A stretch of DNA of 64,000 nucleotides from Dolomedes plantarius (Eukaryota; Arthropoda; Arachnida; Araneae; Dolomedidae): contig OU015490.1 of the NCBI GenBank assembly GCA_907164885.2, positions 227,538,054 through 227,602,053 on the forward strand, read 5' to 3'. Position 1 is the stretch's first letter, and each line of letters opens with the position of its first letter. Of the stretch, positions 1-14,365 are shown piece after piece. The notes beneath the pieces are model-generated. The model saw only the letters and a list, made by a program, of their open reading frames with translations. It did not search any database and had not been told where the DNA came from. The position numbers and the translations under genes are program-made.

Positions 1-491
1 ACAAAATAAATACTGAGATATGCTGCGCTAAATTTGAAGCGAAACTGCGGTCTGATCATTTATTTACGGCGGGCATTAACATTATTGATTTTCTTCTTTT
101 TTTTGTTCTGTCTAGACGCTAAAAGTGTAGTTTATTTATGAAACACAGTGCGAAAGACCTTTCTTCATTTGCATTCAAATCTATGGAGTTAAAATATTCC
201 GCGTCAGAAGTGGATGTGGAAACTGGAGCACGATTTTTGTATGTTAGGATGTTCAAAATCATTGCTTGGTAATACAGGGCGTAAAAGATCATCCTGATGA
301 CCGACTGCAAGTTTTTAAATCCTTCTCGGGCACTGATAATTTTTAATTAAATAAAAAATCAGGAACAGTCTGATATCTGAGAAGGGGTTTTAGCTGGTGA
401 TCCCTGCATATTGCAGCACTGACCCCATATAAAATAAGATGCAACCTTACAAAAAAATTAACAATTTATTAAAATTCGAAAAAACAACGTA
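1..491. other. Non-coding, nothing recognised
   Basis: AT-rich sequence. The only ORF is 63 codons on the minus strand and resembles nothing I know. No RNA gene or repeat was recognised. Confidence 0.5.
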
Positions 492-495
492 TTAA

Positions 496-2065
496 CACGA
501 GAACCGTCGTCAAAAATGTATACCTAGACCCGACGAAGCGGTCTTTTTGACGGATGTGGTCTACAGTGTTTTATTATAGCTTACTTTCATTTTTTACTCT
601 TAATATCATTTATTACTAATATTATCAGCATTTTCAATATTATATGTTATAACTATTTCTATAATAAATAGATTTTTCAGGAGGAATTGTATACAATTTT
701 TAAAGAAATTTAAATTAAAAAAAAATTTATGAATGAATTTAAACACTGTGCAATATAGTATTTCCATTATATTTTATGCAATTGATAAAAATGATACAAT
801 ATACAGTTAATACAAATGATACAATTAATACGAATGATACAAATTGATATATATCAATTTCTGATGGGAATTACTAAAACTTCCTGGTAATTAGAAATTA
901 TCTGAATGGATATAAATGTAGAGTTAACGCATACATAGCTCATATTATACTTAGTTAAATTTCTTCTTCCCTGCTGACCTCATTTGGTCGATCATGTCAA
1001 CTCCAAATTTCGTTCAGTTATCGAACTTTACAGTTTCTGGTAAGTGTTTCTCATCAGTTACCACTGTAACTGATGAATGTAGGGAACTTAACAGTAAAAC
1101 AGTTTTGTTCTTCTTTATTTGATAACTGTCAGAATTATATCTGGGAAGAATTTTGCTGCTGAACAAGGCATGTTTCTCATTTTTTATGGCCAGAGGAATT
1201 TATTTTCTTCCGCGATTGACTGTGCCAACAATGCTTGATTTCACTAACTTCAGCATTTCTGCAAGACGCAATGACATAAAGCAGTTATCTGTTGTGATGT
1301 TGTAATCTATCTTGAAGTATGGCTTCATTAGATGAAGAACAACATATTCAGATAAACTTTGATTGCTTGGTCGGTCGTCATTTATATCTAAGTAAGGGAA
1401 ACCCTTCAGTTGATATTTTGTTTCAACATCTGCCAATATCCTAAACTTTATGCCAAATTTATCAGGCTTCTGTGGCATATACTGTATGACCTTGCATCTT
1501 GCTTTGGTTGAAAAAAGCTTCTCATCGATGGTAAAGTTTTCTCCTGGATTATAATTAGAAATACAGCTCTCAATAAATGGATTCCATATTTCGGATACTA
1601 ATGCGAATTTATCATCTGCAAGGCGTTGTTTTCTGGTTGACTTTATATCAAATCGTATGTATCTCATTATTTCACGAAATCTATTTCGAGACATGGTTTC
1701 AGGAAAAATATGAATTCCACATAAATTATCCCATATACTTTCTAATTCAATATTTTTAGCCTCAAATGTTCCTCTCGCATATAATAGGCTTCCAATAAAT
1801 GCATCCAATTCATATAGCGACATATAATAGGTGAAATATACATTAAAAATGACTACGGTCATTTTCACCGCTCCGGCGGTTCTAGGTATAGTACCCTCAT
1901 ACTCCATAAATTTTGGCTACATGGAAAATTTATCACCGGGATATCATAACTTACTGCGTTTTAGGAAAAGTCAAGGCAGCTGAAAGTTACACTCTTAATA
2001 GAAACAAATTGGAACGAAGTGAAAGTTTCAAAACGTTCAAAATGACCGCCTTGGCAGTTCTATTG
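496..2065 (-). mobile_element. Defective piggyBac-type element with TTAA flanks
   Basis: The element is bounded by TTAA at 492-495 and 2066-2069, the target site of piggyBac transposons. The left end reads CACGAGAACCG and the right end, on the minus strand, reads CAATAGAACTG; both continue into CGTCA/GGTCATTTTG-like sequence. Inside lies a second inverted pair, 519-541 against 1866-1890, both beginning TATACCTAGA and running to AGCGGT, so the element has terminal plus subterminal inverted repeats, as known for piggyBac. A minus-strand transposase remnant fills the interior. The N-terminal part of the transposase is missing, so the copy looks internally deleted. The termini are only about 60 percent matched, so the exact ends are less certain than the family assignment. 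Confidence 0.72.
951..1907 (-). pseudogene. piggyBac transposase, N-truncated, two in-frame stops
   Basis: A piggyBac-type (DDE_Tnp_1_7) transposase would cut and paste DNA at TTAA. The open part is 235 codons (1200-1907). It shows the family pattern: a DAFIG helix, FPETMSRNRFREIMRYIRFD, then the first catalytic Asp in FTIDEKL and the second in TTDNCFMS. Reading on in the same frame past the stop at 1200-1202 gives recognisable C-terminal sequence, including PETVKFDN, a TGA, then KFGVDMIDQM with the third catalytic Asp. All three acidic residues therefore survive, while two stops kill the frame. The first roughly 20 residues of the ORF are translated inverted-repeat sequence, not protein, so the true N-terminus has been deleted. 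The C-terminal Cys-rich domain is not visible either. Family call is firm; function is lost. Confidence 0.88.
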
Positions 2066-2069
2066 TTAA

Positions 2070-2895
2070 GCAACGCATTAAAACAACGTAACAAGAATAA
2101 AACCTCCTGGCTTAAACACTGGCGCACAAACACCGCGCGGCGATTAGGATTACATACCAGTGCAGAGTGAGGTTACACTGAGGTGTAATCCTGCCACCTG
2201 CACACTCGCTCTCCCTTTTATGGGTGAAGGTCGGCTGAAGGTGAACAGGCAAGTTGCTTTGCAAATTCTCTTCGGTTCTTCACGGCGAAGTGTTCTTCTT
2301 CGGCAGTGTTTATTCTGGTAGTTTTTCTCTCGTTAGCGCTGATTCTCATGCAGAGGTCTTGCGTGGTAGCGATTTCTACGCCAGAGGGTTTTATAGTTGC
2401 TAACCATGAGAACTGATTGTTTGTTGACCGAGGTAATGCGCTTTGGTTTAGCCATGTTTAGAGAGGTAAGTAAAGTTTTTTAATGACATGGTACGTCGTT
2501 TTGGTGGTTAGCAAATTGTACCGGTTTACTGAAGATAACTTGATACTAGCCACGCCTATTTTGTTTTTAACAAGCTAAAAAAGTTTGGATAAATGGCTCA
2601 CATAGCATCCGGTCCGGCTGTTCACATAGCATCTGGAGAGCTGCATTGTGTCACTACGTTGACTCTGAGGTTGTTGAAATGGCCTGTGATTGGATTGACT
2701 TATCCCGTGGTCAATGAATTAAGCTCTGTGATTAGTTAAACTGGATTGATAATGCTGATGGTACGTAACGCTTTAGATTCAGTGTGAATAGTCCGTAAAT
2801 GTCCAGATGTAGGTACGGTGTTAAAGTTGCCCTTAGACCGTGTTATAGTTGTGCTTATATATAAAGATTTTCAGCCAATGTAGGAATCCCTTTGC
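2070..2895. other. Non-coding, nothing recognised
   Basis: Somewhat GC-richer than its neighbours but with no credible ORF. Short direct repeat CACATAGCATC at about 2598 and 2623. No family recognised. Confidence 0.4.
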
Positions 2896-2899
2896 TTAA

Positions 2900-3487
2900 C
2901 ACTAGAAAGACTGGAATTTTTTCTTACTAAAAATACTGAACTTTGTCATTTTGACGGATGAAAAAAAAATCAAGAATTTAAAATATTTAATGTTTTTTTA
3001 AGAAAATCGTCAAATACTTTAAATTTTGAACTACTTCATACCAATATATAATAAATTACTATATATTTAAACATATTTTTATGCAGGTATGCCTAGCTGA
3101 CAACCTGGTAGGGTTTATCCGCAAAAATATATGCATGGTTTGTGCAGTCCTTATATTTCAACACCAATATTTCCGAAGAGCCAATATTTCTCTTATTTGC
3201 AAAAGGTGAAAGAGACGAAAAGTAACTAACATTTTTCCGTTATTATTTTAAAGTTTACTTCCAGCTTTCTATATTGCCGTCAAATTGACGGCTTTCAGTC
3301 TTAGTAAGTATACAACACATTTTAACCCCTATTTACTATGGAATATAATTTTGTAAATGTGTGTGCATATTTTCACGTACAATTTGAAAAAGTAATAAAA
3401 TATCAGAACCCTTAGGACATAAACACACACATAGCACTCAATAGTACGTCCGAAACCGTCAAAATGACGGCAGCCGTCTTTCTAGTG
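2900..3487. mobile_element. piggyBac-like MITE (588 bp) with TTAA duplication
   Basis: Perfect 12-bp terminal inverted repeats CACTAGAAAGAC (2900-2911) and GTCTTTCTAGTG (3476-3487) are flanked by TTAA at 2896-2899 and 3488-3491. No coding capacity. The interior carries palindromic CCGTCAAATTGACGG (3277-3291) and near-identical CCGTCAAAATGACGG (3456-3470), with a related TTTTGACGG near the left end. The ends resemble those of the decayed piggyBac copy just upstream (CAC-AGAA start, TGACGG motifs), which suggests mobilisation by a related transposase. Confidence 0.85.
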
Positions 3488-3491
3488 TTAA

Positions 3492-5590
3492 TTTCTGTGA
3501 GAAATAATTGCATCTCATATTTAGAATGTGTGAGTTTATTGTTTAACACTGCGGTACGGTAAATCTGTGGTTAGATTATAGTACCGGGATGCTAAAGCCC
3601 CCGCCATTGTATGTTTTTAGTTGAAGAAAACTCAAGAACAAATAATTGCTTTGTGGTCTATAGGATTATTACAGGAGTGCATAACCGAAGCTGAACGATT
3701 TCTTAAGCTAGTTTGTTGGTGGTATTTTAGCTAGCGTGGTAGAGTATAAGGTTCTTTAACGTCAATGCATCGTATTAAGTAAGTAATATTAAGTCACAGA
3801 TGGCGAATATTATCAACTCAATTCTTGCATTAATACTCGTTCTTTTTAAAGAGATGAAATGAGTCTCTACAATTCGAGAGAGGTGTCTTTGTGCATTAAC
3901 TTTTTTTTTTCTTTTCTTGCCTCTGTTAAAATCTAGCAATATGAATTAGACGCGTCAGATAAAAAGTAATGCCGTAAATATACATTCTCTAGGAATGAAG
4001 AAATATCCTATTTAGTACAATTTACTAGTGTTTGAACTAGTATTCCTTACATCTTTCCTGAAACTTGAGGAAAACATACTACCAGAACTAACAGCATCTT
4101 ATATCCTTCATAAATTAAACTATTTTAAAGTTTTCATGTAGACATGATAGAACAAATTAATTTGCATAAACCCAATGCCACTCAGCACTGGACATGAACT
4201 AAGAGAGAGTGGGAGAATCTACAAACGAGACCATCGTACTCTTTGATATTGTCAGCTCTAAAACTACCCGAGTTTAGCCGAGAAGACAAATTTGCGCATG
4301 AGTAAGACCTAGAACTTGTTTCTGTAGATGAAGCAAATTAGTCAAATTATTCAAAAATTCTCGAACATATTTTTTATAAGATGACATAGCGCACAAAAAC
4401 AGCACAAAATTATGAAAAATACATGATGAGAAAAGAACAGAAACAGTCTTACAGCACACGGCTAACAAATTTATACACAGCGTGCTTCACTAGTACTCGT
4501 ATTTACGTAATGTAAAGACCTGATAGAACAAACTAATTTGCATAAATCCAGTGCCACTCAGCACTAGATAAACTTTAACATGAACACGATTATGTCGAAA
4601 CCATGAGTCAGTCATCGATTCATGTGATTCAATCACGCCAGTTACTGGGAAAGGTCTGTCTACAATTTAATTCTGACTAGTTGATACCCGTCAATACATA
4701 GCGGCTAGATAGTAAATAAATGTACTAATAGACAAATTATACTCAACACATCTTTTCCAAATGTTGAAAATCATAATAATGTGCAGAAGCAAATTAATGT
4801 GTTTAAGCAGCATCGTGCTTAGTGAGTATTTACAGCCAGATTTAAAAATGTCACTGAGCATGCGCAGAAAGCAACTTTTTTTTAAAATTGAAAATTATCG
4901 GTAATTAAACAGCTCGAAATAAGCAATTTCCATCAGGTTTAATCTTATGTTTCAGAAACATAATTATCATGAAAATAAAAATGGCAGAGCGAGATCTAGA
5001 GAGACTCCTCGGAAAAAACGTGTTTATCCTTAAAACATGTCACTGAGCATGCGCTAAAACCGTGAGTTTCTAGAGACAGATTTAAACATGCCACTGAGTA
5101 TGCGTAGAAATAAATTTGTAATTGTAAATTACCGCTCATTAATATAAATTACTGTTACAAAAACCAAATTTGACAAATCCACAGATTACAATCTTTCGTT
5201 TAAGACCAAAAAGAAGTAAATTGGTGCAGTAGTTTTCGCTCACGGACAGCCCAAAAATTCGGCTTAGCAACTTAAATATATAGCTTACGATATCCGACGA
5301 TCGAAAATTGTTAAAACATGCCCTTCGTCATGACTAAGAATGCTTATTTGTTTTTAATACTAGCTCTTTAAATATGCATAGGGGAGTAAACATGAAGATT
5401 TACATTACAAAAATAATTAACTTTACTTTGTATCATGGCGTATATCAAGAGACATGAATAGGGAAAATGGCATAAAGTTTCAAAAAAACTTTGGTGGTGG
5501 CAGAAGCGGACACGTGACAGGGGAAAAGCTTGATAGAGGATAAAAAGGAAGAAAGCTTTTACCATAACCACCCACAAGGGGCACGTCCAT
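3492..5590. repeat. Gene-free stretch with a diverged direct duplication
   Basis: A block beginning at 4141 (GATAGAACAAATTAATTTGC, then CCACTCAGCACT) recurs at 4516 with several substitutions, period about 375 bp. A shorter motif, CACTGAGCATGCGC with variants, recurs near 4850, 5040 and 5090. No coding sequence was recognised. Confidence 0.5.
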
Positions 5591-5593
5591 TAA

Positions 5594-6254
5594 GGGGAAA
5601 AAAGACCTTCAATCTCAATTTTTTCAATTTTCAATTATCAGAAATGATAATGAGAAAAATGGATTTTTTCTTACTCGACTGAAGACCCTTAGATTTCAAA
5701 ATAATGTTTTTTAGATAGAATAATGCCTGTTTTTCAAAAAAGTTTTAAAAAAATGGTAGCTTTTTTTCAAAATACTCCATGCGCATTCCATATCAGTAAA
5801 AAACCTTAAATTTTTAATATAATTTACCACATATATATAAATATAATTGTGCAATGGTTTTTTTGTAGGAATTTAAAGCCATAAATATGCATTTTTTAAA
5901 AATCTGTCTGTTATTTTTTTACTTTTTTTGCATGTTTTTACTTTTTTTCATGGTCAATGAATTTTTTTAAAAATATGTGGTTTCAACAAAGGATGCTCAA
6001 TTTTATAAATTTAAAATCCTGAGAAATTTGGAAGATATCACCAGAAAATTAATGAACTCACAGAATTTTACAAAAAAAAAATCTAGAACTATTAAAGAAT
6101 TTTTTAAAAAAAAATTCTTATATTTCCACAATATACACATTTCGGAATTCTAAGTGACTTCAATTTAGCAAAATATAATATTGATTATACTCATGTGGTA
6201 TATAGAGTAAAATATCGAAAATTTTTGAAATAATGTTGAAAGCCCCTTTTTCCC
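5594..6254. mobile_element. Candidate TTAA-type MITE
   Basis: The left boundary is TTAA (5590-5593) followed by GGGGAAAAAAGACCTTCAA. The right boundary read in reverse is TTCA followed by GGGAAAAAGGGGCTTTCAA. The match is imperfect and the right target copy would be mutated (TGAA on the plus strand), so this is a candidate only. The interior is very A/T-rich and non-coding. Confidence 0.38.
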
Positions 6255-6359
6255 TGAAGGAACAAAAAATATTCAGCTGAAATTTCTGAGAAAGTAGTAA
6301 AAATTAAACAGAGAAGGCGGAATTATGAAACAGAAGAAAGAAATAAAAGAATATTAACG

Positions 6360-6560
6360 AATTATTAGAATAAATTCTAGAAGTCGTTGGTTCGATAGAC
6401 GTCACCGATGATACAAAACCACCGACGTATATACTAAAGGTGGCTGGTGCACGGGAAAAATATGTCGTTGCTGCAGTGTCCTCCATGTTCCCCCCAAAAT
6501 ACCTCTGGAGGTACAGGTTCAAGTGGTCCGGTCTCGTCACTTGACTCGGTTCAAAATTCG
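6360..6560 (+). repeat. SINE-like repeat, family C, copy 1
   Basis: The body (GTGGCTGGTGCACGG, GTGTCCTCCATGTTCC, then GGTCTCGTCACTTGACTCG) matches the reverse strand of 53710-54060, including the shared block GGTCTCGTCACTTGACTCG. A B-box-like GGTTCGATAGAC lies at its start; the A-box half is missing or decayed here but is visible in the other copy. Confidence 0.6.
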
Positions 6561-6564
6561 CGTA

Positions 6565-7880
6565 CTAGATAGAAGTCCAACCTCTCTTGAGGAAATGTCA
6601 CTCATCTTCTATGGAAAGAGCATTTGCACTATTCGTCGACACAACAACAAAGAAACAAACAATTAGAATAAATGCCTCTACAAGGTTTCTTGACCCCTCT
6701 GTTTTATCTTATTAATATTTATGTCACTAGTATTTCTGTTTTTTTCTCATCACTTGATTTATTCCGATTGTTCTTGAATTAAATATGAAATCAGTGTGTT
6801 GATTTCTTTAGGGAACGTAATCGAATAAATATTTTGGAAATTAATCAAAGTGGAAATTCAAGGCGGGAAACGTTGCCTCACATGTGAAATATTATTGAAA
6901 ACAGAACGGTAATACAAAATAAATTACATAATTTGTTGTTAGTAGATATTGACTAAAATTTAAGCCTGGGAATAGTAAATCACTAAAATATTTAATCAAA
7001 TCATATAAACCAGGATCTGCAATAAAGAAATAACGGTATATTTAAAGTGAATATTATTTAATTGTGTGACATTTTTAATGATATTTACGGATTGATAGAT
7101 TCAAGTACACTTTCTAAATATCTCTAATTCAAATTATTGTTTTAATACGTATAAAAACAGGTAAATTTACCCAAAATTATCAAAAGACTGGCATTTTCAA
7201 AAGACTGGCATTTTTCAGTGTTTTATTTTCTAAAATAAAAATAAATAAAATCATTGGATGTTTTGTCTATAATTTATCATCCTTTATGTACCTGTTAATT
7301 AAGCATAGGATAATGAAAACCCAGAAAGATGCATTACCTGATAATAATAATCAAAGCTCTTTTTTTATGTTTCCCATACTTAAAAATGCATATTTATGCT
7401 CCTTATATTCCTTATTTTATTAATTTTAATATTTTAATAATTAATTTTATTTATCTAACACTCAATATTTGTCCTTAATCAATTTTACATTGCATAGAAT
7501 TCAATACTCTTTATTTTACGGTTACACATTCTTTAACTTCCTCTATGAAGCACCAGCACAGAGATTCCAATTATCGATCTAGGCCGTCTTTTCCTGTTAG
7601 TGATAATAATTAGACTTAACCAAAATTGATAGTCTTCCCTTTCAAATGAATATTCCAATATATTAATATTTAGACGCTTCAAGCTAATTGCAACCGAAGT
7701 AAAAAGATTGTTTTCTTCAAACTGAATGCTGTTTTCTCGTAAAATTTGAAAAAAAAATATTTTAAGATGATAAATATTAGATGTGAAATAGTTGGAAAAA
7801 AAGCATCAATATAAATTGCTTATTATTTATACATAGTTGTTATTTACAATTATGTAATATATATATATAAATTTACATAT
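6565..7880. other. Non-coding, nothing recognised
   Basis: AT-rich, no credible ORF. A short tandem duplication of CAAAAGACTGGCATTTTC occurs at about 7181-7215. Confidence 0.4.
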
Positions 7881-8029
7881 CCAGGGTGTGCCAAAAGTTC
7901 GTAAAAACTTTAAAAATTCATAAAAAGGGAAGAAATTATGATAAAGATGTGAGGTTGGCAAGAAAGGAGTCATAGTCAAGTTGGAATTTTTTAGCTGCCA
8001 AAATGTTTTTTATTTTTTATTTAATGCGG

Positions 8030-8250
8030 AGGCACTTGTCGCGAAGACCTATAATATAGGCGAATGTCTATAATTCACCGCAGTTTTGCTGGCCACTTTA
8101 TTATGGGGGCGCCATATAGGTGGACGAACACTGCCCCCTATGAAGGGACACAAACGGAGGCATTTTAGTGGCGCTTCACCAGGATTCGATCCGAGCACCC
8201 TCAGCACCGAAAACCAGAGCGCTGTACCAGAAGGCCGCCACGGCCCTTAG
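8030..8250 (-). repeat. tRNA-derived SINE, family A, nested copy
   Basis: On the minus strand a tRNA-like head with a B box reading GGATCGAATCC is preceded by an A-box-like GTGGCGGCCTTCTGGTACAGC. The body contains GCTGGCCACTTTATTATGG, shared with the copies near 15.3 kb and 56.8 kb, and the tail GGAGGCACTTGTCGCG matches the 15.3-kb copy. It lies within the transposon at 7881-9743 and so inserted after it. Confidence 0.72.
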
Positions 8251-8416
8251 CAGCCAAAATAAAAAAAAAAAAAATTAAAAGAATCACCGGTAGTTGGAAC
8301 TGATGACCCGAAAAGCAATGAACAGGACAGCAGTACGTTTCATTCATTTATTTTTGCTATAACAGTCGTTCAACATAACCTCCAGAACATTGTACGATAC
8401 AACTAAAGAAAATCAC

Positions 8417-9421
8417 AATGCCCGTTACAGCTGAATGCAACATGTCGGAATGAATTGCAGAAACCTCACAACAGATACAATCTTTGAGTTAGGCCAATAT
8501 TGAAGGGATAGACAGTACACAAGTGATTTCAAGTAGCCCCACAGCCAGAAATCGTCCGGAATAAGGTCGGGTGACCTCGGAAACAAGGCGATCTTGCAAC
8601 CTAGACAGATCACACTGTCTTCACAAAAGGTACTGAATAGGAATCATTTCACTGGATTGACATAGTTGGGTGGTGCGTCACCCTGCATAAAGCTTATAAC
8701 AGATAACATATCTCTTTAATTTAATGCGGGCACAGCTTAGTCACGCAAAAGACGCTCAGCGGTCACTGTGCAAGTTTTCCTGCCAGATATCGGATACGAT
8801 ATCTGGCTGGATACGATTCTTCAAAGAAGAATGGTCCGACAATGAAAGATGAGGTGAAGCCACACCAGACTGTCAACTTGGGTGAATGCAGTGAATCCGT
8901 CGTGCATTCACAAGGATTCGACGTCATCCATAAACGAGTGTTCTGGGTGTTGATATCCCCGTGTATTGAGAAGGGCGATTCATATTTCCAGAAATCGTTG
9001 AACAACCCACTGATTGTCGCTCCCAATTCTTGCCATAACCCACCCGGCAAATGATTCCATTATTGCTCTGTCTCAGGTTGTAACTCCTGCAGTGACTGCA
9101 ATTTATAAGTTTAGAGATGCAGTATCCCGTGGGGATACGTCGAAACGATAAGTGAGGCACATCCAGTATACTACCAGATTTGCGAGAACTGCTACTCCCC
9201 GTGAAAGATTCCGCCGCCATATCATTCATAACTGTTTCCAGCGCAGTAATGCGGCCCTCCGTTACGAGGGTCTTCCACTTCGATTCTCCAAAGAGCCAGT
9301 TTTTTCTAACCGTTTGATAAGCTTCAGTATTCCATCACACGATATGGGGTCATTCTTCGTCTTCAGCCGTTCCGTCGACCGAAATTTTCGCAACGCAACA
9401 GTTGTTGACTCTCCGTTCAAA
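8417..9421 (-). pseudogene. IS630/mariner-type transposase (HTH + DDE), multiply broken
   Basis: Would encode a cut-and-paste transposase of the HTH + DDE_3 kind common in spiders. Read from the minus strand, the N-terminal HTH shows as VALRKFR, KLIKRLEKTGSLENRSGR; then SSSR-type linker; then HGDINTQNTRLWMTSNP and KLTVWCGFTSSFIVGPFFFEE; finally the terminal part FPRSPDLIPDDFWLWGYLKS. At least three frame changes and several stops are needed to join these. Where the family has WTDEAHF, this copy has WKYESPF, so the first catalytic Asp is lost; the second region reads MQGDAPP instead of MQDGAPP. The third Asp (SPDL) remains. Clearly inactive. Confidence 0.86.
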
Positions 9422-9741
9422 TAGAACAGTTTTACCAACAACGCTCGATCGGGAAATGTTTACACTCTGAAAGCAAATGAAAAACCCTCGTATATCACTG
9501 TCTTTCATTGTAAAATTGATTTGCATAATTCTGCTGAATCTCTCTCATGTCAGCGACATCTACCAGTAACTTTTTAAATTATTTTTAAAATTTATTTTAT
9601 TTTATTTTAATTTTTAATTTTTATTTTTTGCTAAAAAAATCCGACTTCTTTGTGAGCCCCTTCTTCCAAACCGCACTTATTTATCATAATTTATTCATTT
9701 TACATGAATTTTAAAAGTTTTTACGAACTTTTGGCTCACCT

Positions 9742-11533
<1,792 letters not shown>

Positions 11534-11535
11534 TA

Positions 11536-12067
11536 CAGTGGGAGTGCCAATAATCCGAGATGATTGGGACGAGATCCTTTTCGGATTAAATCATTTTTCA
11601 GATTAAATGAAATCCTTCTTAAAATAAACTTAAATTGCATAATAACGTGTGGATACATAAATATTACAAATTACGTGTGATTACACAGTTTATTTTATAA
11701 GGTATGTCTAAACATAATCAAATCTCGTGCAAAATGAGTGATAAGAGAGCGGAACGTTGCCTAGTACAGTACAGTAGAGTGTAAGTTGTTCTAACAATTA
11801 CGTCACAGTGCTCGACAGTTGGAGACGTGCGTCGTTACTGTTTGTGTCAGTTTAGCATTAACATGATCAAGTGATGTTTATTCTACTGTGTCATACTTTA
11901 TTATACTACTGTTGTCTAATTTTGAACGTTCTTGTAATTTTCAGAAATATATTTTATATTACTTAGTATCACTGTTGTTTTATTGTAAATTTAGTTCTTT
12001 TTGACTTTTGAATTCGGATTAAGCGAACTTTCGGATTACCGAAGTTCGGATTATCGGAACTCAACTG
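11536..12067. mobile_element. Tigger/pogo-like MITE (532 bp)
   Basis: Flanked by TA (11534-11535 and 12068-12069). Left end CAGTGGGAGTGCCAATAATCC and right end, in reverse, CAGTTGAGTTCCGATAATCC are matching TIRs of the form known for Tigger/pogo elements. Several further copies of CGGATTA occur beside the ends. The interior has no coding sequence. Confidence 0.82.
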
Positions 12068-12527
12068 TATAAATTCACTCAATTAAGTTTTCAATCCAAT
12101 TATTCTTTCGATGATACTCATATTCAACCTCAAGCATATGGCTGGACCTTCAATGAAAGTTTTCAACTAGGGACTTTTGTAGGGACTAAAATTTTGGGGA
12201 GAGTTGAGAAAAAAGAAAACATATCAACTTTTGCCAAATTTTATTCAGGTCGAGGTATGACATATCAAAAATAAAACATGCAAATAAAATATTAAAATAA
12301 TTAAAAATGCCAAAAAAATAGTTTTAAAGTGTCATAATATCATCTCCACTAGAACAGTCATCGTCAACTTCAGGAGTTCCAGCTGATATAGGTAGACTTT
12401 TGAAATTTTCATGGCAGTCATCCTGAATCAGGGACAACAATATCAACAAATCTCTTTTTTTATTGATAGACAATGGATTGTCATAACACAATTTAAGATT
12501 TTGCGATCCATGATCATTACTATTTCT

Positions 12528-14085
12528 TTAATTTGGAGGCCTGCCTCTTCCCTTACATCTCCTTAAATCTCGAATTTTGAAATCATCATTCTCATCTAAT
12601 CTATACATAATTTGAAGGACACCGAATGGTTTCTCGTATCTTATCCATCTAATTTGAAACCAATTTTCTTTAGGCCCATCACTGAGACTAGAGTTTTTGA
12701 CAAGGGTGGTGTTCAAGAATTGGTAAAAAGAAAATAAATCCGATTGTTTCATTTCATGCTGTATAAATGTTTTTTTTTTTGCTGCCACGTACTGTTCGAA
12801 CAAACTAAAACCAGTCCCGTGGAACCATTATATCTGTTTCGGTAAGATTTTAGCTCTTTTTATTTTCGCATGGTTTACATCACATTCTAGGTGAGTGTGG
12901 CCATGTAGCAAACATTATTGGTCCCAATTTTTTAATTGACAAAGTGGATGAAATAAAATAACTCAACATGCTAATCATATTAGTGTCACGATTCTGAGCA
13001 ATGCAAGAGTCAGGAATAAGTAATTTCATGAGACACTCGGGGTGGTAAGCTGAGCATTTTATTTATACAAGCAAGAAGCAATATCTTCTGACCCACGCCT
13101 AGCTATACTCTCATGCCACATAAAGCAATCACTTGAACATTCACTTTAATCCCTAACTGTTAAGTTGTAAGTCTATAGTAAGCATTTATAAAATGAAACA
13201 TTTGTGGTTAAACATGTGTGTCTAATACTTTCTGAAAATCAGTACACGTTTGTGTGGAGAGATTGAAGTATCTGCTTTATCATCTCTTTTTTTAGACTAG
13301 CCTAAATCAGCTGTTTCTTGGTGTTGTTTGCGGTCCAGCTCTAAAGCAGTTTTACCTTTTTATTGTTAATCTGCTTTAGCTTCATTGTAAACCTATCACA
13401 TGTCTTACATGTGTCGACTTTCGGTTTTTTTTTATTTATACCCTGAAGCCTTAAAAAATCTTTAAACACCTTGTACGACCCACATTGGAAGTCAGCAGTT
13501 TCGTGGTCCTTCTTATACTCATCATATATTTTCTTGATGTTGAGGTTGTTGTTAAGGTAAAACTTATATAAATCCCTTCTGGAATAGTGGCTCTGATATT
13601 TTGGATATTTCTCCATGTGGTTTTTCGGCATTTCTCTTACTTCTGCTATTTTGTTGGCAGGTGAATGATGTCCACGGTTGTCTGCTTGTGCGAATCCATT
13701 ACCGCATTTCTTAATTTTCTCTAATCGATTTACTTTTCCTCTTGGTATTCCATAAACAGCCTCATACATTTTTTTTTTGCAAACTCGTATACTTTCCTGT
13801 CCTACTTTCAATGTGTAGATAGCTGTTAATATATGGTGTGATGTATTCCAGTATTTCCTCTCCCTTTCCGTTCTTTTGTATTTGAAATTGAAACCCCCAA
13901 CACTTTAAAATTGTCGCTATTCTTCCGTAGAAAGTAGATAAAAGCTTGTAAAAATTTGTTTTTGAACATCTGGAGGGCATAAAAACCACATTTTCTACGA
14001 CAACAATCTGACATACTCTTAAACTCTTTTGCAGCGCATTCCTTTCCTTTTCGATTAGTGTATTGCAGTCCAAGATGTTTTTCAT
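12528..14085 (-). pseudogene. Cys-rich DDE-type transposase of an unnamed arthropod family
   Basis: Fragments in several minus-strand frames assemble in order into one protein: a lead around 14085-14014; CCRRKCGFYAL (13.98 kb); YGIPRGKVNR, HYSRRDLYKFYL and DTCKTCDRF (13811-13341); RRGSEDIASCLYK (13.09 kb); DSCIAQNRDTNM (13.01 kb), which resembles the DNCAGQN catalytic-Asp block of a transposase family found in many arthropods; TDIMVPRDWF (12.83 kb); and a basic end RCKGRGRPPN (12528-12803). At least four frame breaks and several stops exist. I recognise the motif order but do not know a settled family name. It is clearly dead. Flanking TIRs were not identified. Confidence 0.72.
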
Positions 14086-14365
14086 TTTCTCTATTTTATT
14101 TTCTTTGGGTTTAAAAGAAAAAGGAGATTTAGGGTTTTCTTAGGTTTTTTTAAAAATTAAAATTACAAAAATAAATGATAATATTTACCTGTTTAGAGTT
14201 TTGTATCAAAAATTGGTTTTGATTTAACATCAATTTTCAAAGCTCTTAGAAAATATTCCCTATTTCTAAACATTTTAAAAACCACAAAACTGGAATGAAG
14301 CTAATTTAAATAACAAAACATAATTTAAATCACTGATACTCTCGAATAAATTGGTGAATTTAACT

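Noticed and set aside
519..1890. Inner inverted repeats first taken as the piggyBac ends with TATA flanks
   Set aside because: A better outer pair flanked by TTAA on both sides exists at 492-495 and 2066-2069; the inner pair fits subterminal repeats.
1913..2170. 85-codon plus-strand ORF beside the piggyBac transposase
   Set aside because: No family resemblance, and it overlaps the right end of the transposon at 2065.
6304..6540. 78-codon minus-strand ORF
   Set aside because: Covers the SINE-like repeat; an opening in repeat sequence.
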